Shown here one piece after another: positions 1 to 9,440 of a DNA stretch of 64,000 nt; positions within the stretch are counted from its first letter, which is position 1, and every line of letters starts with the position of its first letter. The stretch spans positions 28,903,872-28,967,871 of the forward strand of contig JACDQD010000004.1 of NCBI GenBank assembly GCA_019843655.1, given 5' to 3'. The position numbers and the translations under genes were made by a program. Source of the stretch: Lethocerus indicus (taxonomy: Eukaryota > Arthropoda > Insecta > Hemiptera > Belostomatidae). The notes below the pieces were generated by a model. That model did not search any database and was not told the DNA's origin. It saw nothing but the letters and a program-made list of their open reading frames with translations.

Positions 1-239
1 ATCAGCAGTCTGCTGAAAAGGTAAAAGTAAATGATAATTGTCTATTTTCCCCAGGAATTTGTGCTATTGTTGGTTTATTATCTCTTTTTATGATTTCCTC
101 AGAAACCTTTTTTACACCATTAGTGTAGAATTATTTTAATTTTAGGCCACGAATTTCAGATTTCGAATAATTCGAGGTGAAATTTGCATTAACTCCGAGT
201 TACGGTACAGAAGAAGTAGAGGGGTATCTTTGAACCGTT

Positions 240-352
240 AGCTCCCCTTTAAATATTCAGTTCGCTCTCTCATTTATCAGGTGGCAATATCACTTCATTA
301 CAAATTTATATGGAGTTTTAATTTCCTTAATCTTGCTGGTTCTCTTAACTTT
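240..352 (+). repeat. Dispersed repeat, family R1, copy A
   Basis: This stretch aligns by eye with 13622-13738 in the same orientation. Shared blocks are TTAAATATTCA, then ATCACTTCATT followed by ATTTATA, then TTAATTTCCTTAA and TGGTT, in the same order with small gaps. No coding capacity or terminal inverted repeat was seen, so the family is unnamed. Confidence 0.5.
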
Positions 353-673
353 TTTTCAAAGTACCTCTCCACCACCTGTCACCTAGTGGGGGGCTGTAAT
401 TCACTTTGCACTTCATTTAAAGAATCCGAAACTCTATTGTTTATACCAGCCATAGAAATTTTTATTTGTGAAGGGGAGCCTCCAAACAAATACATAGTTC
501 TGTTTTGTCCTATAACTTGTATATTGGAACTTGTAAGGGGTCAAATCAATGGTTTAGATAAACGATGAATAATAATACATTATATGAAAATATACAAGAA
601 AAATGTATGGAATATGAGCAATAATCAAATCAAACATGTTTTAATCGCATAATTACCTTATTAATAGTACGAA

Positions 674-694
674 ATTATTATTATTATTATTATT
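674..694. repeat. (ATT)n microsatellite
   Basis: A perfect run of about seven ATT units in intergenic DNA. Confidence 0.9.
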
Positions 695-2046
695 GATTTT
701 TCGTTGAATCAAAGGAGGTGTTATAAAATAGTTTTCTAAGGGCTGCATTGGCGGCTAAACCGAATTAAAACGAGCCCCAATCGATTGAGCATTTACGCGG
801 CGGCGTTGGCTCAATCCCAGGAAATCCAATATTGGAATCAATCCCGCAAATTCGTTATGTCAATTTTCTTCAGCCAAAGGAAAATCACATTCCAACGAAT
901 TCCACGCGACAAGATAGAGTTTTATTCGCTCCCTTATTCAATTTCACGTTGAACGAAAAAAGAACACGCCCACTGCCATATTTCCTGCCATTTTAGGAAC
1001 TGCCATCGAGTAGGGGGACATTCGATTATATTTTCGGGCCCAGAGGACATTATATAACCTAAAACGGTATAAACTAAAAGGGAAATATGACAAGAAGTAT
1101 ACACTACTGTACCTATTTCATTCATGAAAACAATGTACACACGAAATAATGATATTAGTTTCAAAGATCATTTGTAATTTATAAAGTTATGAGACACTTA
1201 AATTTGTTATGCATGCATTCACTGTTATTTGAACTCTTTTAAAAAAATTAAGTTAAGATAAAAGTCATGTCAATTATGTCATCAATAATAGTTGCGTATT
1301 ATAGAGATACAAGGTAATAAAGGCATATAAGCCCCAATTGTAGTTTGTAAACATTCACTTATATATAGCACAAATTTGCGAAAATTTGAGTTGAAATGTC
1401 ATCCGTATATACCAATATTTGTTTAATACAATCAGTATAACTTGTTTTAAAATAAACAAAACATGCATAATGTATTTAATTAGATTGGTCAGAAAATATG
1501 GGTCCGGCGGAGGGTGCGATAATCGCGAACAAAGTCTCCGAACGGCGGCAAATCTTGCGATGAAGCCTGAAGTTATTTGCACTGGATAGGGATCCAAGCG
1601 GGCCTCTATTTATCTCCCGTTGCAATTGTTCGCTGGGAAGATCGGCGGCGGAATAAACCAAAAATGATTTTACATTTGTAGATTGCACATTGAGCAGAAT
1701 CGGACTTGAGCGAGAGAAATAAATAAATTGATGTCGGTGCAAGAGATGAATCTTTACCGAGGTCAAATCTTAGAGCAAACAAATTGATTATAAAATGACC
1801 TTTTAAATGATTAGTTGTTGCTGATTTTGTATTCGTTAAATTATATTTCGAATTGGAGATGAAAATATTAATTTGGTGTTGAGCGATCGCGGAATATTTA
1901 ACCGGGGCTGTGAGATAAAGGGTGGTACTGCCCGTATATGAGTGTCACGAGTTATCGGTACCTGTCCGTCCCCGAACCGGCGGCTGTCGGCCTCCATCCT
2001 CCACCCCCCCCAACCCCCTGCTTCCCTTATGATGAACACAATATCG

Positions 2047-2092
2047 GAGAGAGGGAGAGAGGGAGGGAGGGAGAGAGAGAGAGAGAGAGAGA
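2047..2092. repeat. (GA)n / GGGA purine microsatellite
   Basis: A purine-only tract on the + strand begins with GGGAGAGA-type units and ends in about ten GA dinucleotides. It produces the low-complexity Arg/Glu-rich frames seen here, which should not be read as genes. Confidence 0.9.
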
Positions 2093-3428
2093 CACCGGTG
2101 CGAGACTCCTGCCACATACCCCAAGTATTCTTCCAGCTTATTGAACCCGCCGTCCCGCGTACAATGGGGTCGTGGGGGCTTATCGCGTTTCCCGATACGC
2201 CTCCCCCGCCGTCTGCACAGTATTTCCTATTTTTTTGTCCTCTTTACCCCGTTGAACTGGTGAAAATTCTTCCACGGCCCCAAATTCTAGATGGAGGCGG
2301 CCCCCCCACTCCGATCCCTCGAATTTCGATTAGAATCTCCTATCGAGCCTCCGAGCAACAGTTTCAGTTATTGGTCTCGGCCTATTATTTAGGCCCAAAC
2401 ATACATTAATACTTAATAAGGTGGACTTGGCGCCCCTCGGTGGATTGAAGGATGACTCCTGCGAGTTTCTATCATCACGCGTCAATTTGAACTTTCGAAT
2501 TTCGGAACGGTTTCAGCTTTCGCTTCGTGTTATCGATTAATAATTTATTTTACATTCGGTTATCTCATTCATATGACACTCTCATCTAATCTAAAATATA
2601 CAATGTTCTGCCTCCTATATGTATTATATATGAAATATCAGGAAAAATTGGTGTGATCAGTATATCAGAAGATCATAAGTAACCGACAATTTCAAAAAGT
2701 ATTGTTACGATTGGAAGGAAGAAAGGATTATGAACGAAACTATTGTATGATATGCAATAGTTGGCCATAATAGTAGAGGAGATTAAAAATTGACTGCAAG
2801 GCTGAATTTCAATTTCTGTATTGATGTACCTTCCATTGTTCCTTTATCGTTACTGCTATCAGATATGCCATTATGAAAATGCCTCTGTATTCGTAAACTC
2901 GAACTGTACACATAAACCAAGTTGGGTCATGCAACGGGGTCTCTCAACCTACAATTATTGAATTTGTATTTCTGTATTAAATTAAAATAATTATCTCGCT
3001 TATTCGAATAGCGTGGCCACAAATTTTCTCGATACTATCTCAATTATCGCTCAGGGTGTTACTGTTTATTACATTCATAACATAGGGACTTAATTGAACA
3101 ATATGATGTATTTCGATAGATAGCAGATTTTCTAATTTAAATCATGTTTGAGTGCAATTTAAATTACTAAATTCAGGTAACTTAGTGAAATAAAACCCCA
3201 AACGTAATGAATTTGTGAATGTTGTATTAAGTGCGTCGATTACTTTTTAAGTAAGAAGGATAATGATTATTACTACTGACAATTATTTATTGTTAACAAT
3301 ATAGATTACTGTACAGAACCTTAATTATTTTTAATTACTTAGTTTTACTGATAACTTAATGTAAACGAAATAACTGAAATGAGTTTAGCGCAAAAGTATC
3401 CCTATAGAAACAGATGATAAAATTTTCG

Positions 3429-3479
3429 ATGAAAAAAAAAATGTCTTTGGCATATGTCTCTTTGCTTCATATTTATTAA
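3429..3479 (+). promoter_or_regulatory. Possible upstream ORF just before the tubulin start
   Basis: An ATG at 3429 opens a 16-codon frame that stops at 3477-3479, three bases before the tubulin ATG at 3483. If transcription starts upstream of 3429, this uORF would limit initiation at the main start, or allow only reinitiation. The transcription start is unknown, so the call is weak. Confidence 0.2.
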
Positions 3480-3482
3480 AAT

Positions 3483-3539
3483 ATGAAGAATATTTTAGTC
3501 ATTCAGTTAGGAAAGGCTGGCAACAGAGTTGGCGTCAGT
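3483..3539 (+). CDS. Tubulin-like gene exon 1 (residues 1-19)
   Basis: Codes MKNILVIQLGKAGNRVGVS, which lines up residue for residue with the first 19 residues of beta-tubulin. It ends in phase 0 at a GTGAGT donor (3540). The intron after codon 19 matches the position known in many animal beta-tubulin genes. The T1 nucleotide-binding loop is here: Q11 is K, C12 is A and Q15 is R. The MREI tetrapeptide used in tubulin mRNA autoregulation is changed to MKNI. Confidence 0.88.
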
Positions 3540-6500
3540 GTGAGTTTTTAACAGTATTATAACGTAAATTACACCTACAATGAGAAATTAAAAATTGTCA
3601 CTGTTGAATCTCTGGCAATAGAAATTGATAATTAATAAATACAATTAAGTAAAATATAATAATTGTATTTTACTAGATTATAATATTATAACTAAAATAC
3701 ATTAATTCCAATATTAAACGAACGGATGGGTAGACGAAATATTTGTTTTATTGGTTGCTTTAATTTCCTTATGGTTAAAATATTTTTTTCTCTCGTTCGT
3801 CTAATGCTATTGGAATCATGCCACTGTGCTTTTCACAAATCATTAAAGCATAATGGTAGATAATTAAGATTTCGGTTAGGTACCATAGTTAAGCATTGCG
3901 ATTTTAATTCTGCGATATTTCCGGGATTTAATAAGTTCTTGGCGTATTTTGTTGCCATACTCAATCGAAATTAGGTCCCAAACCAACTGACAGCTCTTTT
4001 TCCATTAGTTCTGGAACAATCTATGTCAGGAGCACGGGCTTGGACCGGATGGCTGTTACTGTGGAACGTCAACAGTTCAACTCGAACAGATCGATTCCTA
4101 CTTTCAAGAAATAAATGGTAAGAGTTCTTCAGTCAACTTCCTTACGATGAAGTGAATTGATCGACGCAAATTGTCTGTTGAATTTGAATTTGTTTAGTCT
4201 TTTAGACCGGAGTTCTTTTATAGATATCAATAAAATACAGGTAAATGTGTCTAATTTCGGCAGAAAAGACGTACAAACCGAGGGCCGTACTTGTCGACCT
4301 GGACGACAGTTGCTTGAAGAAACTGAGTTCGGAATACTATGGGAAATTGATCACGCGTGGAAACCAGTTGAACGGAAAGAAAGGGGCAGACCACAACTGG
4401 GCAAAGGGCAGATACTCGGAAGGCGGAAGGATTATTGACGACTGCATGGACACGATCAGAAAGAAGGTCGAGGCCTGCGATGATTTAGCGGTATGGAAAA
4501 CGCATTGATGCGTGTAACACGTACCAAATTCAATTGCGATATTGCGATAATCCGCCGTAATATTTTCAGGGTGTACAGCTTTTCCATTCGGTTGGCGGTG
4601 GGACCGGTTCAGGTCTCGGATCTCTTATTCTGTGTAAATTGAAACAGAGCTATCCGAGCGTACATCTAATGACAATGACCGTATTGCCCGCCGTACGGGT
4701 AAGGCGTTTCATGAATCCCAGCCCATCATTTACTTATAATAAATCGTCTTTGCCCAAATACTAAGAAGATTATTTGACGAAAACACTATTTACAATCCAT
4801 TTCGAGTGGTTGACTAATCACATTTGGTGGTTCCGCATTAAAATACGGAATTTATCGATTCCGAAAATCGTCACAAATTTAAGAAGCACTGATAAGCAAA
4901 GAGTTTTGTCGCATGTGTGACCTTTCTTCTCGAAGTTGAAATATGTCTCATTATTTTTAATTTTACTCATTACGCCGCAATGAATACATATTCATTTCCA
5001 CATACGTGTGCACTCCACACTCTTTCTGACCCTCGGACAATGTTCAGCTATATCGTTACGGATAATCAACAGCGGGAAATTCTTGTTACCTAATTAAAAA
5101 GAAACCGAAAAACCTCCGCTACCCATTTTCAAATTGAATGTTCCATTCAAAAATACAAGTATTAATTGATTTTGTGTTAATTGGGCAAGGATTATTAATT
5201 AATATAATATATACCGTATCGTATACAACAGGATCTGTGAGGAAATTATTTTTATTTAGTTAGAGAAACTATAATTATCACCTTGTACATAACATAAAAT
5301 AAATGTTGGTGAAAGACGTGAAATATGCTGGAAAATATAAAAAATACCCCTGCAGTACCGTAATTTTGACTAAAATAACGTTTGTTGAGATCATTCGGCA
5401 GAATCCAAATACCGAAATTCGTTCCTTGAAAGAACAAGGGGAGAATAGTAATGGCGGGGCCTGGCTGGGATTTAGGTAGATTTGCCGAGAGACAGGGCAT
5501 GTTTTATTGAAATTAGTTCACCAACGCGGCGGTGAAACTTTATTGCCCATTATCGGGTGTGCGCGTGTCAAACCCAGCGCTCCTGTCAAAACGGCGCATT
5601 TCATATCAAAATATGAACCGCATTTTGCCGAACAAAACGTCTAGATTCATAGGATAAATATCAAAAACTTTTATTACTGGGCGCTTATTATGAGTTGTAT
5701 TGGGCATTGTTCATTTTGTCGAAATTATAAATGGGTGTGTTATCAACTTTTCGAAATCCTTTTCAGTGATTTACGCCCAAAGAATGTTTTTTACTTATTT
5801 CAGAACATATACGGATATATATGACCAAACTGTGAGCCTATTGATTACCAAAATATGCGTTTTTATGAATCCAAACATTACTATGTTGTTCATAAAAGTG
5901 TATTTCGATATTTCTTGAATACAGGAATCGGATATCGTTGCCCAATCCGTGAACAGTGTCCTCGGGATGAACTGTTTAATGGAAATGGCTGACGAAACCA
6001 TTTGCATTGACAACGAGGGATTGTACAGAATTTTCGAAAATGTGTACAGAATACCTAAACCGCTGCGTAAGGATCTGAACTATCTTCCCGCCGCGGCGAT
6101 GGCTGGAATAACAACGAACTACAGGCCAGTGAATGCTGTTGTCAAATAAGCCCTAAAATTTATCAGTCAGCTTTTAGTTCTTGCATTGAAATTGTTTCGT
6201 TTTGTATGCTATTATCGTTATAGAAGCTAGTTGTTCCAAATCCCTTCCAGCCCAATCAGTTACCCCACATAATTTCGCAAATTATATCTGCACTATTGCA
6301 GAGGGCCCTGATCTCGCTATTTTGGTTCCTTCTCTATTCTCCTTGTTCGCACGTATATCTTCCGTAGTACTCAACGCTATAAGTTAAACGGATCACACTT
6401 GCTATACATTTATCGGCAAAATTGAATTTCAGATTCCCCGGGTACAGGGACGCGGAGCTGAGGCAAATGGAGCTGAACAAGAGCGGGGACCGTCGGCTTC

Positions 6501-8128
6501 ATTTCTACTGCGCGGGGGCGTCCCCCCTGAAGGCGCCGAAGGGCGAGAGGCCGTCATCGACGCCTCTGACCGACGTCTTGAGACAAGTCTTCCGACCCGA
6601 GGGTCTGATGGCCGAGCGGGGCTTGAGCCGGGGCAGATCGCTAGGTATGGGCGCCTTCGTCAGAGGCCCTCTCTCCCAAACGGACGTCGATGCCGAGATA
6701 TATCGGGCGAGTTCCGAGCGCCCCGACAGGTTCCCGAATAAAATCGGGTAAGTGTAAGTCATTCAGCCTGGTTCTTTATAAACCGGGAAGGTAGCAATAA
6801 AGTTTAACGGCGTTGAAACATTATTTGAATAAGAAATACTACATTATGCAGACTGATTCCGATATAACGCATGTCGCCTCCAACATTCCCCTTTTTCACA
6901 CGAATCCGTTATTAGTTACCAATACCGGAGGATAATTCGATTTTTCATTATTTCGCGTGAAGCTGATTAATATTTTATAATATATAAAAGTAAGTACACA
7001 TACACTATTGATATCCCATGCTTCATTATCCCAAGGTAAATAATTCATGTTTTACAAAAACGTATGCAGACTGATTCCGACATAAGTTCTCATTCTTAAA
7101 GGCGTTGTGCCCTCTTCTCCAGGAACCCCACACCCGACTCAAAAGAATCGACTTAAACAAAAAATTTGGAGTCTTAAGGCCATTACTAAAATGGACATCG
7201 AAATTGACCTTAAGTAACAAACTAACAATATACAAAGCAATACTCAAACCGACATGTATTGAGCTATGGGGTTCCACCAAGACATCGAACATCGCTCGCA
7301 TCCAGAGATTCCAATCAAAAGTCCTTCGCACCATCCTTAATGCTCCCCGGTATGTTTCTAACCACACAATCCACCATCACCTCAACATACCGACAGTCGA
7401 CGAAGTCGCAAAATCTCGGTTCCTGAAGTTCCACTCCCGCCTTTCTCCTCATCCTAATCCACTCGTTCGGTCCCTTTCCTCTTTTACCCATCCACTATCC
7501 CCACTGGCCCAGAGATCATCTCGGGCAGTAGTTAAATCATGTCAAAAGCGCCATCATTGGGTGGTTTCTTTATCGAGGCAAACACGTGAAAATATACATG
7601 TATCAATTGCACCTATAACTGTAAAAGTTGATTGTGCAAAATAAAAACAATGTTCTCCAGGACCACAAAATGACCATTCGCAGCGTCAAGATGCTTGAAT
7701 TTCAACATTCAACGTAATATACCGAGCGAGTAAGCTCTTCGACTTCAATTTTATATATTATTCGACAATTTTAAACCTTCCCCGCCCGATTTAGGACCGC
7801 CGTATGCACTGTGGCCCACCCCGTCCACCGTTACTCGGCCGTCGTCGTTGTTCACACGACCGCCGTATCCAGGACGTTGGAGCGGTTGGCCGGGTACGAT
7901 CTGGACGGGTTGAGGAAGGCGAACACGTTGGACGCCTACCTGGCCGAGGGTATGGAGCCGGCCGAATTGGAAACAGCTCGTTCCAACATCGACGGACTCA
8001 TTTCAACGTACAGGAAGTTGGAGAAGGTGACCGGACTACACCGCGATCCATTAGAAGGAACGGAATGTCGTACTGTACACAATTTAGTCGGACTACAAAC
8101 TCAACAGAATTACCCCAATTATTTATAA
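3483..8128 (+). CDS. Divergent beta-tubulin-like protein, complete 7-exon gene
   Basis: The joined exons are 3483-3539, 4009-4117, 4264-4490, 4570-4698, 5925-6124, 6433-6747 and 7795-8128. They give 1371 nt, 456 residues plus a stop, with one open frame and consistent phases. Spacing matches conventional beta-tubulin without a gap through the T4 glycine loop (GGGTGSG at residues 140-146), W101, DET.CIDNE (197-205) and R241-F-P-G. Strand lengths after TAVC fit beta rather than alpha tubulin, because the alpha-type S9-S10 insertion is absent. Family knowledge: tubulins bind GTP and build microtubules. Changes seen: the T1 loop reads GKAGNR instead of GQCGNQ, E69 is D, G98-N99 in T3 are D-H, E181 is Q, and K252 is Q. 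The start is MKNI rather than MREI, and the usual acidic C-terminal tail is absent. The gene is intact, so it is probably expressed and selected. Its role is unknown; a tissue-restricted (for example male germline) tubulin is a guess. Confidence 0.92.
4009..4117 (+). CDS. Tubulin-like gene exon 2 (residues 20-55)
   Basis: Starts after a pyrimidine-rich CCATTAG acceptor with Phe-Trp, as in beta-tubulin (K-F-W). It contains QEHGLGPDG, which matches the family's DEHGIDPTG. It ends one base into codon 56 at a GTAAGA donor (4118). Confidence 0.9.
4264..4490 (+). CDS. Tubulin-like gene exon 3 (residues 56-131)
   Basis: Follows a CGGCAG acceptor. It contains PRAVLVDLD (residues 61-69, the T2 loop with D instead of E at 69) and the NWAKGRYSEG block (100-109, T3 region). 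It ends in phase 0 at a GTATGG donor (4491). Confidence 0.93.
4570..4698 (+). CDS. Tubulin-like gene exon 4 (residues 132-174)
   Basis: Follows a TTTTCAG acceptor. It carries HSVGGGTGSGLGSL, the tubulin signature glycine loop (T4), fully intact at residues 140-146. It ends in phase 0 at GTAAGG (4699). Intron 3 before it is only 79 bases long. Confidence 0.95.
5925..6124 (+). CDS. Tubulin-like gene exon 5 (residues 175-241, split codon)
   Basis: Follows an ATACAG acceptor after a 1226-base intron. It contains ADETICIDNEGLYRI, the conserved guanine-contact region, with N204 kept, and DLNYLPAAAMAGITTNYR, which matches DLNHLVSATMSGVTTCLR. The frame requires the exon to end after the AG of an Arg codon at 6124. 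That makes the donor GCCAGT instead of a GT. Confidence 0.9.
6125..6432 (+). other. Probable GC-AG intron (tubulin-like intron 5)
   Basis: Joining AG at 6123-6124 to the A at 6433 restores R-F-P-G without a shift, and the acceptor AATTTCAG is good. The first intron bases are GC, not GT. The nearest GT (6129-6130) would put the next exon out of frame. GC-AG introns are a known minor class, but GCCAGT is not an optimal GC donor. A base change in this genome copy or a sequencing error is possible. Confidence 0.7.
6433..6747 (+). CDS. Tubulin-like gene exon 6 (residues 241-346)
   Basis: Begins with FPGYRDAELRQMEL, matching FPGQLNADLRKLAV, with K252 replaced by Q in the T7/H8 region. It continues with RRLHFYCAGASPL and a loop-helix segment ending VFRPEGLMA. 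GAFVRGPLS matches AVFRGRMS. The exon is about four residues shorter than beta-tubulin because the EWIPNN segment is reduced. It is more GC-rich than its flanks. It ends in phase 2 at GTAAGT (6748). Confidence 0.93.
6845..7085 (+). repeat. Dispersed repeat R2 copy 1, flanked by a 23-bp direct repeat, in tubulin intron 6
   Basis: A 23-bp sequence containing ATGCAGACTGATTCCGA occurs at 6845-6867 and again at 7063-7085 with one mismatch. The enclosed part, from TTTTCACACGAATCC at 6893 to about 7050, aligns closely with 9275-9440. The second copy lacks the flanking 23-mer, so the 23-mer may be a long target-site duplication made on insertion. No ORF or transposase end was recognised. Confidence 0.55.
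7115..7662 (+). mobile_element. Jockey-clade non-LTR retrotransposon, 5'-truncated 3' end (copy 1)
   Basis: The element occupies 7125-7652, inside intron 6 of the tubulin-like gene and in the same orientation. It is bracketed by the 10-bp target-site duplication TTCTCCAGGA (7115-7124 and 7653-7662). It encodes the C-terminal end of a jockey-type reverse transcriptase: SNKLTIYKAILKPT, then IELWGSTKTSNIARIQRFQS and NIPTVDEVAKSRFLKFHS. It ends with a short 3' UTR and an A-rich AAATAAAAA tail. Compared with copy 2 (45225-45788), 9 bp are missing in frame and remove the W-T-Y-G residues. The catalytic domain and endonuclease are absent, so it is dead. Confidence 0.92.
7795..8128 (+). CDS. Tubulin-like gene exon 7 (residues 346-456, stop)
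   Basis: Follows a CGATTTAG acceptor and begins TAVCTVAHPVHRYS, matching TAVCDIPPRGLKMS. The final helices contain AEGMEPAELETARSNIDGL, matching GEGMDEMEFTEAESNMNDL, with the family's W of HWYTGEGM replaced by A. After the helix end (STYRKLEKV) the tail is about 32 residues, mixed and nearly neutral (DPLEGTECRTVHNL...), ending NYPNYL. The glutamate-rich tail that carries polyglutamylation and motor contacts is missing. Stop TAA is at 8126-8128. Confidence 0.94.
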
Positions 8129-8142
8129 ACGAATAAGTTTCT

Positions 8143-8148
8143 AATAAA
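8143..8148 (+). terminator. Polyadenylation signal of the tubulin-like gene
   Basis: AATAAA lies 14 bases after the stop codon and is followed by the GT-rich GTCCGTTGTT. This implies a very short 3' UTR. Confidence 0.65.
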
Positions 8149-9274
8149 CTGTCCGTTGTTAGAATTGGGAGCAATTTCGAAGATTTTTTCTAAATACTAT
8201 TTGCCATTAAAAATTACGCCAACCTTTAGTATTTGAGTGGTAAATCACAGCCGGGATTTACGCAGTATATTAACGCTCTTTTTTAATCTAATATAAAATT
8301 CTAATTTACTCGTTTGTTGCACGATATGATTTATATATAACACACCTCCTCTTTTTGCCTCACAAATCATTCTTCCCTACCCCCAAGATTTACATATAAT
8401 TTCAATAGCGCCGAAATTGGAAGCATGTTAGGTTATTTCGAAGGATGAAAAATTCTACGTCAATAATACGTTAGATACTTTCTCTTATAAAACGATTCGT
8501 GTAGCGCGAATTTTAATATAAATACATTTTAATAATTTATTCGAAACGTTGTAAACCGTCCATGATTCCTATTCTACACCATTCATAAACCAACAAATTA
8601 TTCGACGTGAATTAGAACTTTAAAAACAAGATTTTAAATACAAAATTTAGAAAAATGCAGTTAACTGTCACAATATTTGCAATGTGAAACAAATTATTTA
8701 TACGCTCGTACATTAATAAGTTAATATCATTATCATCGAGAATGGTTCCATAGTTGTATGAATAATAGATACTGTTCGGAATTTTAATAACTAAACTGAC
8801 TCTTTATAAATTGAGGAGTGTCTTAGTTAGAGTTAAACGATTTCAGCGACCATATTTCTTTCTTCACAGCGTCTAATTTATTTTCTATTAAAAAACCGAA
8901 AATTGGCTTTTACCGTCGGAATGGCTTAAAACTCTGCACGACTGAATGGAATAGGGAGAAAATTTGTTTCACGAATAAGAAATCTAATAGATTTTCGTTA
9001 AATTAAATAGGTTTTGTAAAATTGCCGGGGATTGTACTTAATTCCCTTGTCCTGGGAAGTCGAAAGCGATTACTCAAAGCTTTCTCTCTCACAAAATATT
9101 AATTATTCATTTACGTGATAAGAGGCAGTCTGAATACCCGCCGGCCATTTCCAGGGCTGGGTTAACGCCCATCGTGTTCCGACTTCTTCCCTGGTTTTAA
9201 TAACAGGAAAGCAATGCCTCCTCAGGCCTTAATAAAAATTCCGAAACAAAAATTTGCCCCCTTCGCGGATTAAG

Positions 9275-9440
9275 TTTTCACACGAATCCCTTATTAGTTA
9301 CCTCAGGATAATTTGATTTTTCGTTATATTACGTAAAGCTTATTAAGTAAATATTTTATGATATACAAAAAAAAATAAATAAACACACATTATTGATATT
9401 CCATGCATCATTATCACAACGTAATTATTTCTTAAACATG
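9275..9440 (+). repeat. Dispersed repeat R2 copy 2
   Basis: Aligns end to end with 6893-7050 at roughly three-quarters identity by eye. Shared blocks are TTTTCACACGAATCC, TTATTAGTTACC, AGGATAATT.GATTTTTC, ATATTTTAT and TATTGATAT.CCATGC. It lies about 1.1 kb past the tubulin-like gene. The two copies show that this is a repeat family, but its class is unknown. Confidence 0.65.

Larger units (their letters stand above)
1..3482. other. Intergenic region upstream of the tubulin-like gene
   Basis: I recognise no gene here. The open frames (for example 1942-2409) are short, low in complexity, or resemble no family I know. The stretch holds a dispersed repeat copy (about 240-352), an ATT microsatellite (674-694) and a GA-rich microsatellite (2047-2092) next to a C-rich run near 2000. 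The last 100 bases before the tubulin start have no clear TATA box. Confidence 0.6.

Noticed and set aside
1942..2409. 155-residue open frame on the + strand
   Set aside because: It is created by the GA microsatellite and C-rich runs; the translation is Arg/Glu and Pro-rich with no domain.
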